Of a stretch of 64,000 nt of DNA, positions 1-11,100 are shown one piece after another. The translations under genes were made by a program, and so were the position numbers. The DNA lies in assembly GCF_964020175.1 (NCBI RefSeq), contig NZ_OZ026541.1, positions 682,001-746,000 on the forward strand, in the 5' to 3' direction. A model generated the notes under the pieces. That model was not told the DNA's origin, searched no databases, and saw nothing but the letters and a program-made list of their open reading frames with translations. The first letter of the stretch is position 1. The number at the start of each line of letters is the position of its first letter. Origin of the DNA: Candidatus Mesenet endosymbiont of Phosphuga atrata. Its GTDB lineage: Bacteria > Pseudomonadota > Alphaproteobacteria > Rickettsiales > Anaplasmataceae.

Positions 1-189
1 TAAAAACTCTATAGTGTCTAACAATTGTAACTTACTTTCATCTGTAATTTCTGATTTATCACACGAAAAATAAACTTTCCAAACCTTTTGACTATTGTGT
101 AGCATAGGGAACGTACTTTTTATGAGACAACCACTAGAGCCAAACATTAAAATAAATAATAATAACAGTACGGATACCCTATGGTACAT
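1..189 (-). CDS. Putative lipoprotein, partial (3' end outside window)
   Basis: An open minus-strand frame runs from an ATG at 187-189 to the left edge without a stop (63 codons visible). It starts MYHRVSVLLLLFILMFG and continues SSGC, a hydrophobic signal followed by a lipobox-like SSGC with the cysteine at residue 21. This suggests a lipid-anchored envelope protein processed by signal peptidase II. It is divergent from virB3, with about 350 bases between them. The visible mature part is too short to assign a family, so the function is unknown. Confidence 0.55.
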   Translation of the reverse strand, partial: MYHRVSVLLLLFILMFGSSGCLIKSTFPMLHNSQKVWKVYFSCDKSEITDESKLQLLDTIEFL

Positions 190-543
190 TAAATTTCTTT
201 TATTTAATAATTAATTAATTTTATTGCACACTATGTAATAGTCAATACTTCTGTTAGAGCAAGACTAGATTTTCGTAATTTTAAAAGAAAAGAGTATATG
301 ATATTTTAGTTAAAAACTATATTACTTACAGTACAATTATCTAATTTTTGAATTAACCTATCTTTTTATTCCTATACAATTAATATTGTAAATCTTTTAC
401 AAAACATAGGATATTAACGAAAAAATAGCTTGTGGGTATAAACTCTTTCACAATAAATGTAAATTTTAGTGTACAATAATCTTATTAATGGTTTTCTAAC
501 GCTTGCAACGCTATACTAATAGTTCTAAAACCTAGGAACAAAG
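190..543. other. Divergent intergenic region upstream of the virB operon
   Basis: This AT-rich stretch lies between the minus-strand lipoprotein gene and virB3. It must carry the promoters for both directions if both are expressed from here. I could not find a convincing -35/-10 pair with proper spacing: the TATACT at about 511-516 has no good -35 box at 16-18 bases. AGGAAC lies just upstream of the virB3 ATG as a weak ribosome binding site. No RNA gene or ORF is evident. Confidence 0.5.
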
Positions 544-843
544 ATGGCTAATACTGGCAATGTAAAAACAGATCAATTGTTTAAAGGATTAACAAGACCA
601 GCAATGCTATTTGGTGTTAGCTATATTTTTTCTGTATTCAATCTTTTAACTATTATGATGCTCTTTGTGTTTTTAGAGGATCTTAGGGTTCTTTTTATTT
701 TAGGTCCAATAATTCATGGAGCAGGATATATCGCTTCAACAAAAGAGCCACTATTCGTTGAATTATTTATGATAAAAATGCAAAAATGCTCCAAGTGCTT
801 AAATCGCTTTTATCATGGGACAAATTCATATGATATAACGTAA
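544..843 (+). CDS. virB3: Type IV secretion system protein VirB3
   Basis: This 99-residue protein has a hydrophobic hairpin at about residues 20-60 (AMLFGVSYIFSVFNLLTIMM, then a second hydrophobic stretch), matching the usual size and two-helix layout of VirB3. VirB3 is an inner-membrane component that works with VirB4 in the P-type type IV secretion channel. It opens the operon and is separated from virB4 by only two bases. Its identity rests on size, membrane topology and position immediately before a clear virB4, which is the standard order in Anaplasmataceae. Confidence 0.93.
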   Translation: MANTGNVKTDQLFKGLTRPAMLFGVSYIFSVFNLLTIMMLFVFLEDLRVLFILGPIIHGAGYIASTKEPLFVELFMIKMQKCSKCLNRFYHGTNSYDIT

Positions 844-845
844 AA

Positions 846-3251
846 ATGTTTAAACTAAGAACGTTAGAATCAAGCAACAGCAGTATAATAAGAAGGGAAA
901 TTCATTCTGCTAATTTTATACCCTATTCTCATCATTGGAATAGCACAACTTTAATGACAAAAGAAGGTTATATGTTAAAAGTTGTAAAGCTTGATGGCTT
1001 TGCTTTTGAGACTGCAGATGATGAAGATTTATCTATACAGAACTCTATTAGAAATCAAGTATTGCGTAGTATTTCATCACCTACATTTGGGCTGTATTTT
1101 CATATAATAAGACGAAGAAAAGATGCCTTTTCTGATGGTTTTGCTGGTAAAAGACTTTCCAATTACTTTTCTGACTATGTGAATCTAAAATGGAGAGAAA
1201 AACACTCAACAAGACAATCGTTTATTAATGAGCTGTATATTACAATTGTTCGTAAATTTGACAGAAAGGGAGTAGAATTTCTCAGCTACTTATTACAAAA
1301 ATTTGACAATGTAACCTCAAAACATGCGCGTGAAAATGACATGAGGGCTACATACGAAGATCTAGAAGAGATGACAAATCGTGTAGTTGTAAGCTTACGC
1401 AATTACGGACCTCGTGTACTTAAGGTACGTGAGACTTCTGGTAGTTTATTTTGTGAAATTACAGAATTTTTATCAAAAATTGTAAATTGTGGTTTTGTAA
1501 CTAATGCACTTTTTCCAATTACAACTGAAATTGCAAAATACTTACCATTGAATAGATTATATTTCGGTCATAAGATGATACAAATAGTCTCCCATGATAG
1601 AAATAAGTATGCTGGTATAATTAGTGTTAAAGAATATGGTCAGCATACTTTTGCTGGCATGTTAGATAGCTTCTTGCAACTTCCATATGAATTTATAATT
1701 ACACAATCATTTGAGTTCACAAATCGTCAGATGGCAATTACAAAAATGCAAATTCAACAAAATCGTATGATGCAATCTGCAGATAAGGCGATTTCACAGG
1801 TTGTTGAAATTTCACAAGCTCTTGATGATGCGATGAGTGGTAGAATTGCATTTGGCAACCACCATTTAACTATTTTGTGTATAGAAAAAACACCAAAAAC
1901 TTTAGATAATGCTTTAGCGTTAATTGAAGCCGAACTTTCAAATTGTGGTATTTATCCAGTTAGAGAGAGAATAAATCTTGAGCCAGCTTTTTGGGCACAA
2001 TTGCCTGGTAATTTTGATTATGTAGTACGCAAAAGCACAATCAGTACACTTAATTTAGCAGGTTTTGCTTCATTACATAACTATCCAATTGGCAATAAGT
2101 CCAATAATCATTGGGGTGAAGCTGTGACTGTATTTGATACAACTTCAGGTACTCCATTTTTTTTTAATTTCCATGTAAGGGATGTTGGTCATACTATGAT
2201 TATTGGTCCAACAGGAAGCGGAAAAACTGTTTTGATGAATTTTCTCTGTGCACAAGCGATGAAATTCACACCAAGAATGTTTTTTTTTGACAAAGATCGT
2301 GGTGCTGAGATTTTTATTAGAGCACTAAATGGAATTTATACTGTAATAGAACCAAGAACGCCCACAGGGTTTAATCCGTTGCAACTAGATGATACTCCCG
2401 ATAATAGAACTTTCTTGATGGAATGGATTAAGGTTTTAGTTTCAACATATGATGATAAATTTTCTTCTGAAGATATAGAGCGTATTAATGATGCAATAGA
2501 AGGCAATTTTAAACTTGCGAAAGAAAAAAGAATATTAAGTAACATTATACCATTTTTAGGATTAGGTGGACCGGATACTTTAGCAGGACGTATGTCTATG
2601 TGGTATGGCAATGGCTCTCATGCATCCATATTTGATAACAGTGAGGATCTGCTGGATTTTTCTAAATCCAGAGTATTTGGCTTTGAAATGGCAAATCTAC
2701 TAAAAGACTCAGCTGCTCTTGGACCGGTATTGCTTTATCTCTTTCATAGAATAAGCATATCTCTTGATGGTACACCTTCTATGATCGTTCTTGACGAGGC
2801 ATGGGCGCTTATAGATAATCCAATTTTTGCTCCAAAAATAAAAGACTGGCTTAAAGTGCTGAGAAAGCTTAATACTTTTGTAATTTTTGCCACTCAAAGT
2901 GTTGAAGATGCAAGTAAAAGCTCTATTAGTGACACTTTAGTACAACAAACTGCAACGCAGATCTTTTTACCCAATCTTAAGGCAACAAGTGTATACAGAG
3001 ATGTCTTTATGCTTACCGAAAGAGAATATATGTTAATTAAACATACGGATCCAGGCACTAGATTCTTTTTAATAAAACAAGGAATTAATTCTGTTGTTGC
3101 AAGAATAGATTTAAAAGGGCTTGATGATATAGTAAATGTACTGTCTGGACGTGCAGAAACAGTGTTATTATTATATAATATTATAAAAGAAGTTGGTCAT
3201 GATCCACAAATATGGCTACCTATATTTTATGAACGGGTAAAAAATGCTTAA
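846..3251 (+). CDS. virB4: Type IV secretion system ATPase VirB4
   Basis: At 801 residues this is the normal VirB4 length. VirB4 is the cytoplasmic/inner-membrane ATPase that powers assembly and substrate transfer. Walker A is GPTGSGKT at residues 454-461 and Walker B is MIVLDEAW at residues 646-653 with D650 and E651. The N-terminal half is the CagE/TrbE/VirB part; the C-terminal half is the RecA-like ATPase fold, with a conserved FATQS near residue 680. The stop overlaps the start of the first virB6 by eight bases, indicating a tightly coupled operon. No lesions were seen. Confidence 0.97.
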   Translation: MFKLRTLESSNSSIIRREIHSANFIPYSHHWNSTTLMTKEGYMLKVVKLDGFAFETADDEDLSIQNSIRNQVLRSISSPTFGLYFHIIRRRKDAFSDGFAGKRLSNYFSDYVNLKWREKHSTRQSFINELYITIVRKFDRKGVEFLSYLLQKFDNVTSKHARENDMRATYEDLEEMTNRVVVSLRNYGPRVLKVRETSGSLFCEITEFLSKIVNCGFVTNALFPITTEIAKYLPLNRLYFGHKMIQIVSHDRNKYAGIISVKEYGQHTFAGMLDSFLQLPYEFIITQSFEFTNRQMAITKMQIQQNRMMQSADKAISQVVEISQALDDAMSGRIAFGNHHLTILCIEKTPKTLDNALALIEAELSNCGIYPVRERINLEPAFWAQLPGNFDYVVRKSTISTLNLAGFASLHNYPIGNKSNNHWGEAVTVFDTTSGTPFFFNFHVRDVGHTMIIGPTGSGKTVLMNFLCAQAMKFTPRMFFFDKDRGAEIFIRALNGIYTVIEPRTPTGFNPLQLDDTPDNRTFLMEWIKVLVSTYDDKFSSEDIERINDAIEGNFKLAKEKRILSNIIPFLGLGGPDTLAGRMSMWYGNGSHASIFDNSEDLLDFSKSRVFGFEMANLLKDSAALGPVLLYLFHRISISLDGTPSMIVLDEAWALIDNPIFAPKIKDWLKVLRKLNTFVIFATQSVEDASKSSISDTLVQQTATQIFLPNLKATSVYRDVFMLTEREYMLIKHTDPGTRFFLIKQGINSVVARIDLKGLDDIVNVLSGRAETVLLLYNIIKEVGHDPQIWLPIFYERVKNA

Positions 3252-5547
3252 AAACGCTAAAGTAGTATTACTTATACTGGCTATTTTATTATTAAATGTT
3301 GATTTTTTACTCGCTAGTCCCGCTATTGCTGCAGAAGCAAATGAAGAGGGTGCAACAGCAATTTTTAGAGATACAAAAGCCAGCAATCCTAATTGCCAAG
3401 CAGCGAAACTTTCAACACAAATTATCTCAGGTATATCTGCTGGAGTTATTTTAATAATAACTGGTGTTGCTCTTAAGGCCAGTGTTATAGGTATTAAAGC
3501 TGGCATAGTAATGTTTGGTTCAGGTGTTGGAGCCATTACAGCTCTTGTCATGAGTAATGCCATGTTTTTTGGCTGTAATTATAGCTTTGTTAGACATCCT
3601 GTACTACGTTCTGATATCAACGATGAAAGTGGAGGTCAACCTGGGCAATATAAACACTGCAGAAATCCTGATAAAGCTTATCCAGCCTGTGCCAATAAGA
3701 TATATCAAAATGAAGATGATTATTTTAGATGTATAGGAGATGGAGATATAGAAAAAGGTAGAAGGTTAGAGCCAAGATGCCCAAAGAAAGAATTTGAAAC
3801 CGTTGGTGAGTATTATTGGCCGAAGAATAGGATATCGAGCAGTAATTATATAGAAGTATGCTATAGAGCTCCTCTTGTAGGAGTTTACGGAAAAGATAAG
3901 CTTTTGCCGAGGGAGCTTGATTATGGCAATGACGATTTAAAAAATGCAAAAATATGGCTTGGTGGATCAGTAGAATGTAGTGGCCCCTTAAGAGCCGGTC
4001 AAAAAGCTATACTGCATGGAGTGACGTTTAAGGCAATAGAACGTAGAGACCAAATTTGTGTAGACGCTTGGGGTATGGGCGATCTTCCATGGTTTCCGCA
4101 ATCAGAAGTTGGTTGTCACATGCGTCCAAGCGGTCCACCCGCTCCTATGTGTAAAGAATCAAAGCCTGAGATAAAAGATGGAAAAGTTGTAAGTTATGAT
4201 AATAGTAAGTGCTTTAATTGGTACATCTCACCGGCTTGTTATAGCATAACAGGGGCACATGCAAAATCTCCTTTCCCTTTAACTTCAGTAGTTGTTGAAT
4301 GCCTCAAGGAGTCATTGAACAATCTTCTTACAGGAACATATGCTGATGGGACAAAAAGCAAGGATGGATTTTTAGATATTGCGCAAAAGAGGCTAAAAAC
4401 AGCAATCAAAGCAGCGCTAGTACTAGCTTTGATGTTATTTGCCATTAAAACAATGCTTGGCGGAGTGCAACACACTGCTGAACTATACTTACTGATAATA
4501 AAATTTGCATTAGTGCTATATTTTACTATGGGTGGGGTTATGTCGCACTATTACGATCAACTTATAAAGCTATCGCAAGGTTTATCAGATGTAGTGTTGC
4601 GAGCAGGAGGCAATGAAACTATATGTAATTATAGGCAAGATGAATATCTTATTAATGGAAAAAATCTTGGATATTTGGCACTATGGGATAGGCTGGATTG
4701 TCGCATAATGTTTTATTTAGGAAGCCAGCTTAATGCAACAACTGGCGTGGCAATACTGACAAGTTTTATGCTAGCAGCGCTTATTATTTTTGCTATCTTC
4801 TTTGGTGCACAAGTTATTATATGCATTGTTGCTCTTTTTATGGTGATAATGATAATTCTGGTTGCAATATGGATGGTTTATTTATTCATACTATCTTTAA
4901 TCGCTTTAACTATCATTATTCTTATATCACCTCTATTTATTCCTATGTGTTTATTCCAAGCAACTAAGGGGTTTTTCGACGGTTGGCTTAAAGAGATTAT
5001 GACTTACTCTTTATATCCTGTCATACTGTTTGCTTTTCTTTCACTTATGTTTTCAGTATTCGATAACTTGTATTTTGGTGATTTGAGGTTCAAACGTGTC
5101 ACAGGTGATAATGGAAAAATAACCTTCACTTTAGATCCGGAAGATGCTTGTGACCTTACAGAGCATAAGGGCAACCTTGCTTGCATTGTGAATTCTATAG
5201 GATTTAGGAATCATAAAATAATACTTGGAATGGAGGTGACAGGTTTTGAGCTTGATAAAGGTGTTACTGAGCTATTGTGGACAAAACTTGGAATGATGGG
5301 ACTTATGGGATTCTTATTTTACCATTTCTTAGGTACTATTGGCAGCTTAGCAGCAGAACTTGCTGGTAACCCAAGAGCAAATTTAGCTCATGGGGTAACT
5401 TCACCAACAACAATGATGAAAAAAGGCTTAAGTGCTGCTTTAAGTGCACACAGTGGCATAAAAGATGCTGCTAAGAAAATAGCAGGTGCAGCAAAAGGTG
5501 GTGGAGGGAGTAGAGGTAGAGCTGGTGATGAAGTATCTAAAGGGTAG
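3244..5547 (+). CDS. virB6: Type IV secretion system protein VirB6, first copy
   Basis: This 767-residue protein is longer than the classical VirB6 of about 300 residues, as usual in Rickettsiales. The N-terminus is a signal-like helix (residues 1-28) followed by a long cysteine-rich soluble part. The TrbL/VirB6 membrane core lies at about residues 390-575, with another helix near 685. The C-terminal tail is glycine, alanine and lysine rich. VirB6 forms part of the inner-membrane translocation pore. The start overlaps the end of virB4 by eight bases, which supports translational coupling. Unlike the next three copies it has no evident lipobox. Confidence 0.93.
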   Translation: MLKNAKVVLLILAILLLNVDFLLASPAIAAEANEEGATAIFRDTKASNPNCQAAKLSTQIISGISAGVILIITGVALKASVIGIKAGIVMFGSGVGAITALVMSNAMFFGCNYSFVRHPVLRSDINDESGGQPGQYKHCRNPDKAYPACANKIYQNEDDYFRCIGDGDIEKGRRLEPRCPKKEFETVGEYYWPKNRISSSNYIEVCYRAPLVGVYGKDKLLPRELDYGNDDLKNAKIWLGGSVECSGPLRAGQKAILHGVTFKAIERRDQICVDAWGMGDLPWFPQSEVGCHMRPSGPPAPMCKESKPEIKDGKVVSYDNSKCFNWYISPACYSITGAHAKSPFPLTSVVVECLKESLNNLLTGTYADGTKSKDGFLDIAQKRLKTAIKAALVLALMLFAIKTMLGGVQHTAELYLLIIKFALVLYFTMGGVMSHYYDQLIKLSQGLSDVVLRAGGNETICNYRQDEYLINGKNLGYLALWDRLDCRIMFYLGSQLNATTGVAILTSFMLAALIIFAIFFGAQVIICIVALFMVIMIILVAIWMVYLFILSLIALTIIILISPLFIPMCLFQATKGFFDGWLKEIMTYSLYPVILFAFLSLMFSVFDNLYFGDLRFKRVTGDNGKITFTLDPEDACDLTEHKGNLACIVNSIGFRNHKIILGMEVTGFELDKGVTELLWTKLGMMGLMGFLFYHFLGTIGSLAAELAGNPRANLAHGVTSPTTMMKKGLSAALSAHSGIKDAAKKIAGAAKGGGGSRGRAGDEVSKG

Positions 5548-5555
5548 CTTTCAAA

Positions 5556-8183
5556 ATGTTCAAAACCTTAGCCATCATTTCTATTATCTTTTTACTTTCA
5601 AGTTGTGGTGGTACTGCATGCCTTACAGCTCCTGGTCTTTTAAAAGATGAAGTTAGAGATATAATTCCGACAAAACCAAGTAGTTTTGGTGATAAAGATT
5701 TTGATAAAAATAAAATTGCTAACTATTGGATAAAATCAGATCTTAAATTAAAAGAAAATGGTAAGCAAAAGGTACGAATTACCCCTAATGGTATAAATCT
5801 GTGTTATGGTGCAGTTCAAAATACAATGGTGGAACCGGGAAAAAATATTTTACAATTAAGATATCTAGCTGCTGTTCATGAAAAACTAATTTTTAGGCTA
5901 GAGCCTAGTATTATCGGATCTTTCAGTGAAGATATTTGTGATAACAAAAAGGATAATGTTTATGTACAAGATCCAAGTGCATGCAAAAAGAATAACATTG
6001 GAACTCAATATTCAGCGAAAATTAGTAATGGCAATGGATCTATAATTAATAGATATTACCCTAATAAAGAAGATAGTAAGAAATGGTTAGATGGTAAAAT
6101 CTATGCTCTTTTAAATAAGGTAGATAGCAATGAAAAATCAGTATCAGATTCATCGATTGAGCTTTTAAATGAATTAACTGAGTTTAAATTGCCTTGTAAT
6201 TTAGATGGATTTGTTAGAAGTAAGTGTGGCGAAAAAGATTCAGAATGTATTGAAGGCATAAAATCTACCATATTTAATAACAATACATATTTGCTCAATT
6301 CAATGTGTGGTAATATTTGTGGAATAAAAGATGCAAATGGCAAGATTAATTGGTCAAATTGTGCACAAACTGAAGTTTCTATAGAACATCCTGAGGGAAT
6401 AGAAACAGAAAATGCAGAAATTGATCAAGATGGAAATGTAACGTGGGTTAAAAAGAAAGAATTAACATATATACCGTCATTACAAGTTGCTAGATATTAT
6501 CGCTCAGGTAACTCAAGTAGTCAGGTATATTTCAAGACATATGGCAATATAAATAGTGGTACTCGCTCCGGTTATGGATATGAAATATCGGATGGTTATA
6601 CAACTGATACATTATCTTTGTACCTTGGCAACATCAATAGCAAAGAGCAATCTGGAGGATATCATATTTCAGTAGAAAAGGATTGTAGTTACTACACAAG
6701 TCGAAGCTTGTATTATTATGTAGGAAATGAGCCTCCAGATGGTATGCCTGGAAAAGTTGGCAAGCTAATTGACCTTAATAATAGGAATGAAGACCACTTT
6801 GAAATAGAAGGTACCGGTAATGTATATTATGGTATCCGTGATAATGGCGATGGATACGAAAACAATATCGGTTATTTTGAAACACTTACATTTGTAGATA
6901 AAGATGTTCCAGAAACTATTTCCTGGCTTGTAAATGAAACCAAAAAGTACATTTTTAAAGCATTTTACGGACCAAATTTTGATGTCAACAATCCTAATAA
7001 CAACTTAAGTAGTGGTGCTGTAGGCACGGTATATCAAGGGATTATCAAAAATAGTAGTTTTATATCACTTACAAAAGTAACTTTATTACTTTACGTCACT
7101 CTTTATTCTCTTTTTTATTTACTCGGAACGTTTAGAGCTTCTCAAGCAGAGCTGGTATCGCTTATTGTTAAAATCAGTATTATTACTATATTGATTGGGT
7201 CCAATAGTTGGACATTTTTTAATACTTATCTGTTTCCTTTATTTACTAAGGCACCAATAGAGTTAACTAATATAATGACAGGACAACAATCTAGTAGCAC
7301 TGATTTTAAATTTCTTGATTTAAGTTTATACAGATTTACTCTACCACAAACTTGGCTGCAAATACTTTCTTTATTATTTACTGGTCCTGTTGGTTGGATC
7401 GCAATTTTTCTGATCTTTTGGGGTTTGATAATGTTGATTGGATGCCTTTTTGAAGCTGTCATGCTTTACTTTATATCCATCATTATGATTGCACTACTCC
7501 TTTCAATAGCTCCACTGTTTATCATTTGCATATTATTCCAACGCACAAAGGCCATTTTTGATTCATGGATAAAATTACTAGCTCAAGTAGCAATGCAACC
7601 AGTTTTGGTCTTTGCATCTATTGCGATGCTTAATCAAGCTATGACTGGTGTGTTATATGGACTATTTAACTTTGATATATGCACTGCCTGTGTATTTCAG
7701 CCCTCTATTGATCTTAAAATTACAGAGATTAAGTTTTGTTTACTTGAATTTTTCCTGCCACTAGGCTTTTCTCCTGTATCTACCGTTTACGATCATTTGC
7801 GTGATGCAGATAGTGGTCTAATAAGCTTTATGGGGATACCAATACCAATTATTAATATAATGATGTTTGTAATATTAGCACATGCCATGAAAAGCTTCGT
7901 TCAAGTTGCAGGTACCATAGCCTCTAGTATATTTGGCATGATGGTGGCTGATCTATCTGGTGTTGCTCACAGCGCTAAAGAGAGTGCACTTGGCATTATT
8001 GGTATGGATAGTGAAAGTAGAATGCGTCGTTTGCAGATAAAGCACAATCAAAAATCTTATACATCTTCAAGAAGTGCAGGCAGAGGTCCTATAGGAAGCA
8101 ATACTAATCCTATTGACAGCCCTATACATGACCCACCATCTTCTTTCCCTGATCCTACAGATCAATCTCAAGATGGGCAGTAA
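5556..8183 (+). CDS. virB6: VirB6-like type IV secretion protein, second copy, lipoprotein signal
   Basis: This 875-residue protein starts MFKTLAIISIIFLLSSCGG, a signal with a lipobox (LSSC, cysteine at residue 17). A cysteine-rich extracytoplasmic part of about 480 residues follows. The VirB6/TrbL membrane core runs from about residue 505 to 680, with a further helix near 770. The tail is polar and proline/serine rich. The gene follows the first virB6 by eight bases. The large N-terminal domain and membrane core are shared in layout with the next copy, suggesting tandem duplication and divergence. Its exact role within the pore is not known from sequence. Confidence 0.9.
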   Translation: MFKTLAIISIIFLLSSCGGTACLTAPGLLKDEVRDIIPTKPSSFGDKDFDKNKIANYWIKSDLKLKENGKQKVRITPNGINLCYGAVQNTMVEPGKNILQLRYLAAVHEKLIFRLEPSIIGSFSEDICDNKKDNVYVQDPSACKKNNIGTQYSAKISNGNGSIINRYYPNKEDSKKWLDGKIYALLNKVDSNEKSVSDSSIELLNELTEFKLPCNLDGFVRSKCGEKDSECIEGIKSTIFNNNTYLLNSMCGNICGIKDANGKINWSNCAQTEVSIEHPEGIETENAEIDQDGNVTWVKKKELTYIPSLQVARYYRSGNSSSQVYFKTYGNINSGTRSGYGYEISDGYTTDTLSLYLGNINSKEQSGGYHISVEKDCSYYTSRSLYYYVGNEPPDGMPGKVGKLIDLNNRNEDHFEIEGTGNVYYGIRDNGDGYENNIGYFETLTFVDKDVPETISWLVNETKKYIFKAFYGPNFDVNNPNNNLSSGAVGTVYQGIIKNSSFISLTKVTLLLYVTLYSLFYLLGTFRASQAELVSLIVKISIITILIGSNSWTFFNTYLFPLFTKAPIELTNIMTGQQSSSTDFKFLDLSLYRFTLPQTWLQILSLLFTGPVGWIAIFLIFWGLIMLIGCLFEAVMLYFISIIMIALLLSIAPLFIICILFQRTKAIFDSWIKLLAQVAMQPVLVFASIAMLNQAMTGVLYGLFNFDICTACVFQPSIDLKITEIKFCLLEFFLPLGFSPVSTVYDHLRDADSGLISFMGIPIPIINIMMFVILAHAMKSFVQVAGTIASSIFGMMVADLSGVAHSAKESALGIIGMDSESRMRRLQIKHNQKSYTSSRSAGRGPIGSNTNPIDSPIHDPPSSFPDPTDQSQDGQ

Positions 8184-8185
8184 TT

Positions 8186-11100
8186 ATGATAAAAAAATTA
8201 TTATTGTTATTCTGCTGTATTATAACTAGCTGTGGTATTAACTGCATAGAACCATGGTCTGGAGTAAGTAGCAGTAGTATTGAAATTGAAGTACCTCCAA
8301 AGGTTAAAAGAGGTTCAGCTGCTAGCTATTATTGGGTTGATTCTGGTGAAAGTATATCAGCAGACCAAACTCTAAAGATGACTGTCAGTGGTGCAATTAA
8401 TTTATGTCCTAAAGATTCTAGCAATCCCAAAAACGTAATTGTACCTGCAGTTTTTTGTAGTGATGGAGCAATACCAGAATATAGTGACAGCAATGATGGC
8501 GCTGATCCCAAAAAAATATGTAAAAGCCATGGAGGATGGTTTAGCAGTAAAGGACGTTATGTTGACACTGGTCTAAGTGTTAATCCAGGTGATATATTAA
8601 ATTTTAGCTTAATACCAAGAAAAATCACTATCAATGACTGTAAAAAACTGCCTCCAGGAGTCATTATTGATGGACCAAATGTTTATTACAGAGACAAGGA
8701 TGGTAAGGAACCTGTAAGTTCCGTTGATGTTTGTAGGTCAGGTGGCAATTACTATATGAAAGGGGATGATGGTAGAATTTACGAAGCTCGTGACGAAAAA
8801 GGTAATAGTATAGGATCTATGAAGTTTGAGTCATTGCAAGGCAGAGAGTTTGATGTTTTAGTTGGTGATGGCTTTACCCCGTATGACAATAAAGTGCATC
8901 TTAGTACTGATAATTTTAAAAATCCAAATAGAGGAAAAGGATATTCAATTTGGGAAAAAGGGGCATTGCTGGATTTGCGAAATGTAAAACCAGATTTAAA
9001 TAATAATATATGTAAAAAATATGGCAGAATTCAAAAGCTTGATTCAGTAGCAGAAAAATTCTCTGCGTATGATTTAAACTGCTTCTGCAGTAACATATGT
9101 TATAATCAAGGCCCGTGGGCAAGCGATAGTGGTATAAGTAGCGATAAAAATTGTATTTCTTCCATAAGGCATAAATTTAAAGGTAATGGTAAATGTAGTC
9201 TTAACACAGAAGATCTTGATTTAAATGAATATAATTTTACCACTAGCTGGGCTGAACTTTTGATTGCAAGAATTGATCAGTCAAAGAGTGAAGAGTGGAA
9301 TATTAATGCTAGGCAGTGCCTTCCTGAAGGCACTGGACAATGTATAAACTATAATCGAAGCTTAAGTGATTTTAAAAAACTATCCTTACAACTTAATCAT
9401 AATTATGTTGTGGGTAATGTGGAAAAAAATAGCCCTCTAATGTTGGGGATAGCAGATACAAGTAAAAATGAATACGACAACAACATTGGTGGATACTATG
9501 TAAAAGTACAAAGAACATGTCCACTTGCTGATGGTAAAAAATTATATATGTATATAAGCGACACTTCTCCTACTATGCTCCCTGGGGAAAGTGGTACTTT
9601 TCCTATATGTGAAAGTGATAATTGCAGCGGAGTCTACGAAATTAATACAGATAATAATCCTAAAACAGGCAAGATATATTTTGGTATTGATACAAGAGGT
9701 GTGCAAGATGAGCAATTTATAGATGTGAGTCAAGAATTTGTAAGCGCAAATAAGTATGTCATTAATGTTTTTCGCACTAAGTGGAATCCTATTTTTTCTA
9801 ATTTTTTTATTAGTATTAGAGATGCAATATTAAATGTATTATATGGTGCACCTGCATCAACTGGTAATAGAGATATAAGTAGTGCAATCAATTCATCTCA
9901 AGGTGGTACGATTAGACAAATATACAATAATTACTCTACATCAAAACCTTTTTGGGATGGAGTTAGGGCTTTATTTGTATTGTATATTGCATTCTCTGCT
10001 ATCGGTTATGTTCTTGGCTTAATTCAGCTGAGCAAATTTGACTTATCTATACGAATACTAAAAATAGCTTTTGTAATTATGATTTTTAGCCCAAATAGCT
10101 GGGAGTTTTTTAGTACTCATTTTTTTGCTCTATTTACACAAGGAGTAAATCAGTTAATAACTGCTTTTTCTGGTTATCTTGAAGCAGATGATTCTTTCAG
10201 ATTTTTAGATCCAACTGTGGGGGTACTTCTTGCAGGTGATACTTGGCTTAGATTTTTATCATTGTTCTTTGCAGGCCCTATTGGATGGCTTGTATTCCTT
10301 ATGATTATGTGGGGTAGTTTTAGTTTTTTTGCATGCATTTTAGAAGCGATGCTTATGTATTTTATGATGATAATATCCACATCTTTTTTGTTATCATTAT
10401 CTCCAGTATTTTTCACCTTCATTCTCTTTCAAAAAACCAAGCAACTATTTGATGGATGGATTAAGCTACTACTGAATTTCTCAATACAACCAATAATCTT
10501 ATTTGCAGCTTTAGCATTTTTAAATCAAGCATTGCTATCAATTTTATATACAATCACTAACTTCACTGCATGTCCTAGATGTATAGGAGAGTTTAAAATT
10601 TATAAGGATGAAGAGGGGAGCATTTGTTTATTTGAAGTGCTACTTCCTGGTGGTTTCTCTAATGATCTAAGTTTTACAGAAAGAATGAGGGAGAATGAAA
10701 GAGGTAATAGTTTAGATTTTTTTGGGTTACCATTTTCTATTACAGCCGTTTTGCTATATTTAATTATAGCAAATGCAATGAGGGGTTTTGCAAGAGTGGC
10801 TGAATCGATTGCATTGTCAATCTCTGGTACTTTGTCAAACATGATAGGCCATAGAGGTGCTGCTGTAGACAATGCATCGCAGGCATTACTTTCTTTGGTC
10901 GGTCTGGATAGAGATACTAAGCAAATTATAAATTCAGTAAGAAATCGACCTACTATCAGTCAAAGACCAGTTAGATTTGAAGGCTCTGATGCTAATGTAA
11001 GCCCAAGGTATCAGAGTGAAAACCTCAATGAAAGTTCTGAACCAACAGAAAATCTTGAACCTAAAAATCGAGCAACAGAAGCCGATATAAAGAGAAATAG

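Noticed and set aside
500-543. TATACT box as virB3 promoter
   Set aside because: No acceptable -35 hexamer at 16-18 bases; the nearest TTGCAA is only a few bases away.
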